From the NCBI GenBank assembly GCA_017431685.1, contig JAFRKO010000009.1, positions 62,001 through 126,000 of the forward strand: 64,000 nucleotides of DNA, written 5' to 3'. The notes below the pieces were generated by a model. That model worked only from the letters and a program-made list of their open reading frames with translations, was not told the DNA's origin and ran no database searches. The stretch is from Mogibacterium sp. GTDB taxonomy: Bacteria; Bacillota; Clostridia; Peptostreptococcales; Anaerovoracaceae. Below are positions 63,976-64,000 of the stretch, in pieces; position 1 is the first letter of the stretch; the number at the start of each line of letters is the position of its first letter. A program made the position numbers and the translations under genes.

Positions 63976-64000
63976 GTTTAAAACTCCTTTTAGTTTTACT

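Overview
The window reads as a chromosomal segment of a strictly anaerobic Bacillota, most likely a clostridial amino-acid fermenter. The Eubacteriales family XIII / Anaerovoracaceae area is only a guess from gene style. Reasons: an [FeFe]-hydrogenase maturase (HydE), a glycyl-radical enzyme with its radical-SAM activase, 2-hydroxyacyl-CoA dehydratase-type subunits, an EFR1-type ferredoxin flavoprotein, a probable selenoprotein, AAGGAGG-type ribosome binding sites and sigma-A-like promoters. I see no rRNA, tRNA, insertion sequence, prophage or CRISPR array.

Layout. 1-3.1 kb: recD2 (cut by the window edge), yhaM, nadE and a YerC/TrpR-like regulator. 3.2-6.4 kb: a membrane protein, cysK with a 330-nt regulated leader, and hydE. 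6.4-9.8 kb: a three-gene operon of two 2-hydroxyacyl-CoA dehydratase-like subunits and a 56-residue membrane peptide. 10-13 kb: a CsoR-controlled copper operon (csoR-copA, with a CopZ-like domain fused to CopA). 13-28.5 kb: housekeeping genes (threonine aldolase, FAD oxidoreductase, PTS IIC-like, MltG, Nudix, K+ channel, cyclophilin, FtsX-type ABC exporter, DUF445, Kef-type antiporter, YgjP protease, ArsC/Spx-like). 28.5-35.9 kb: AGCS symporter, a UC-motif selenoprotein overlapping a YbaK deacylase, a HerA-like ATPase and an M16C protease. 35.9-43 kb: two secreted lysine-rich proteins, PAP2 phosphatase, MscS channel, TagD, EFR1 ferredoxin and a YcxB-like membrane protein. 42.7-61.4 kb: one 19-kb minus-strand array carrying isoleucine/valine/leucine synthesis (two ilvBN pairs, ilvC, ilvD, leuACDB, ilvA, ilvE), with an AAA ATPase inside it and a glycyl-radical enzyme plus activase at its end. 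A leucine-dehydrogenase-type gene is divergent from it. Two small genes close the window.

The most notable regulatory reading is upstream of cysK. A sigma-A promoter, a 33-codon leader ORF with three consecutive Cys codons, a 10-nt segment just after them, and a downstream terminator whose 5' arm is perfectly complementary to that segment together look like a cysteine-responsive transcription attenuator. Other points of interest are the in-frame TGA small gene, a dispersed structured repeat with covarying stems in front of hydE and the M16C protease, a glycyl-radical enzyme lacking the usual catalytic Glu inside the branched-chain operon, and a 162-bp long-stem element between ilvC and ilvD.

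All functions are inferred from motifs and context; no database search was run.
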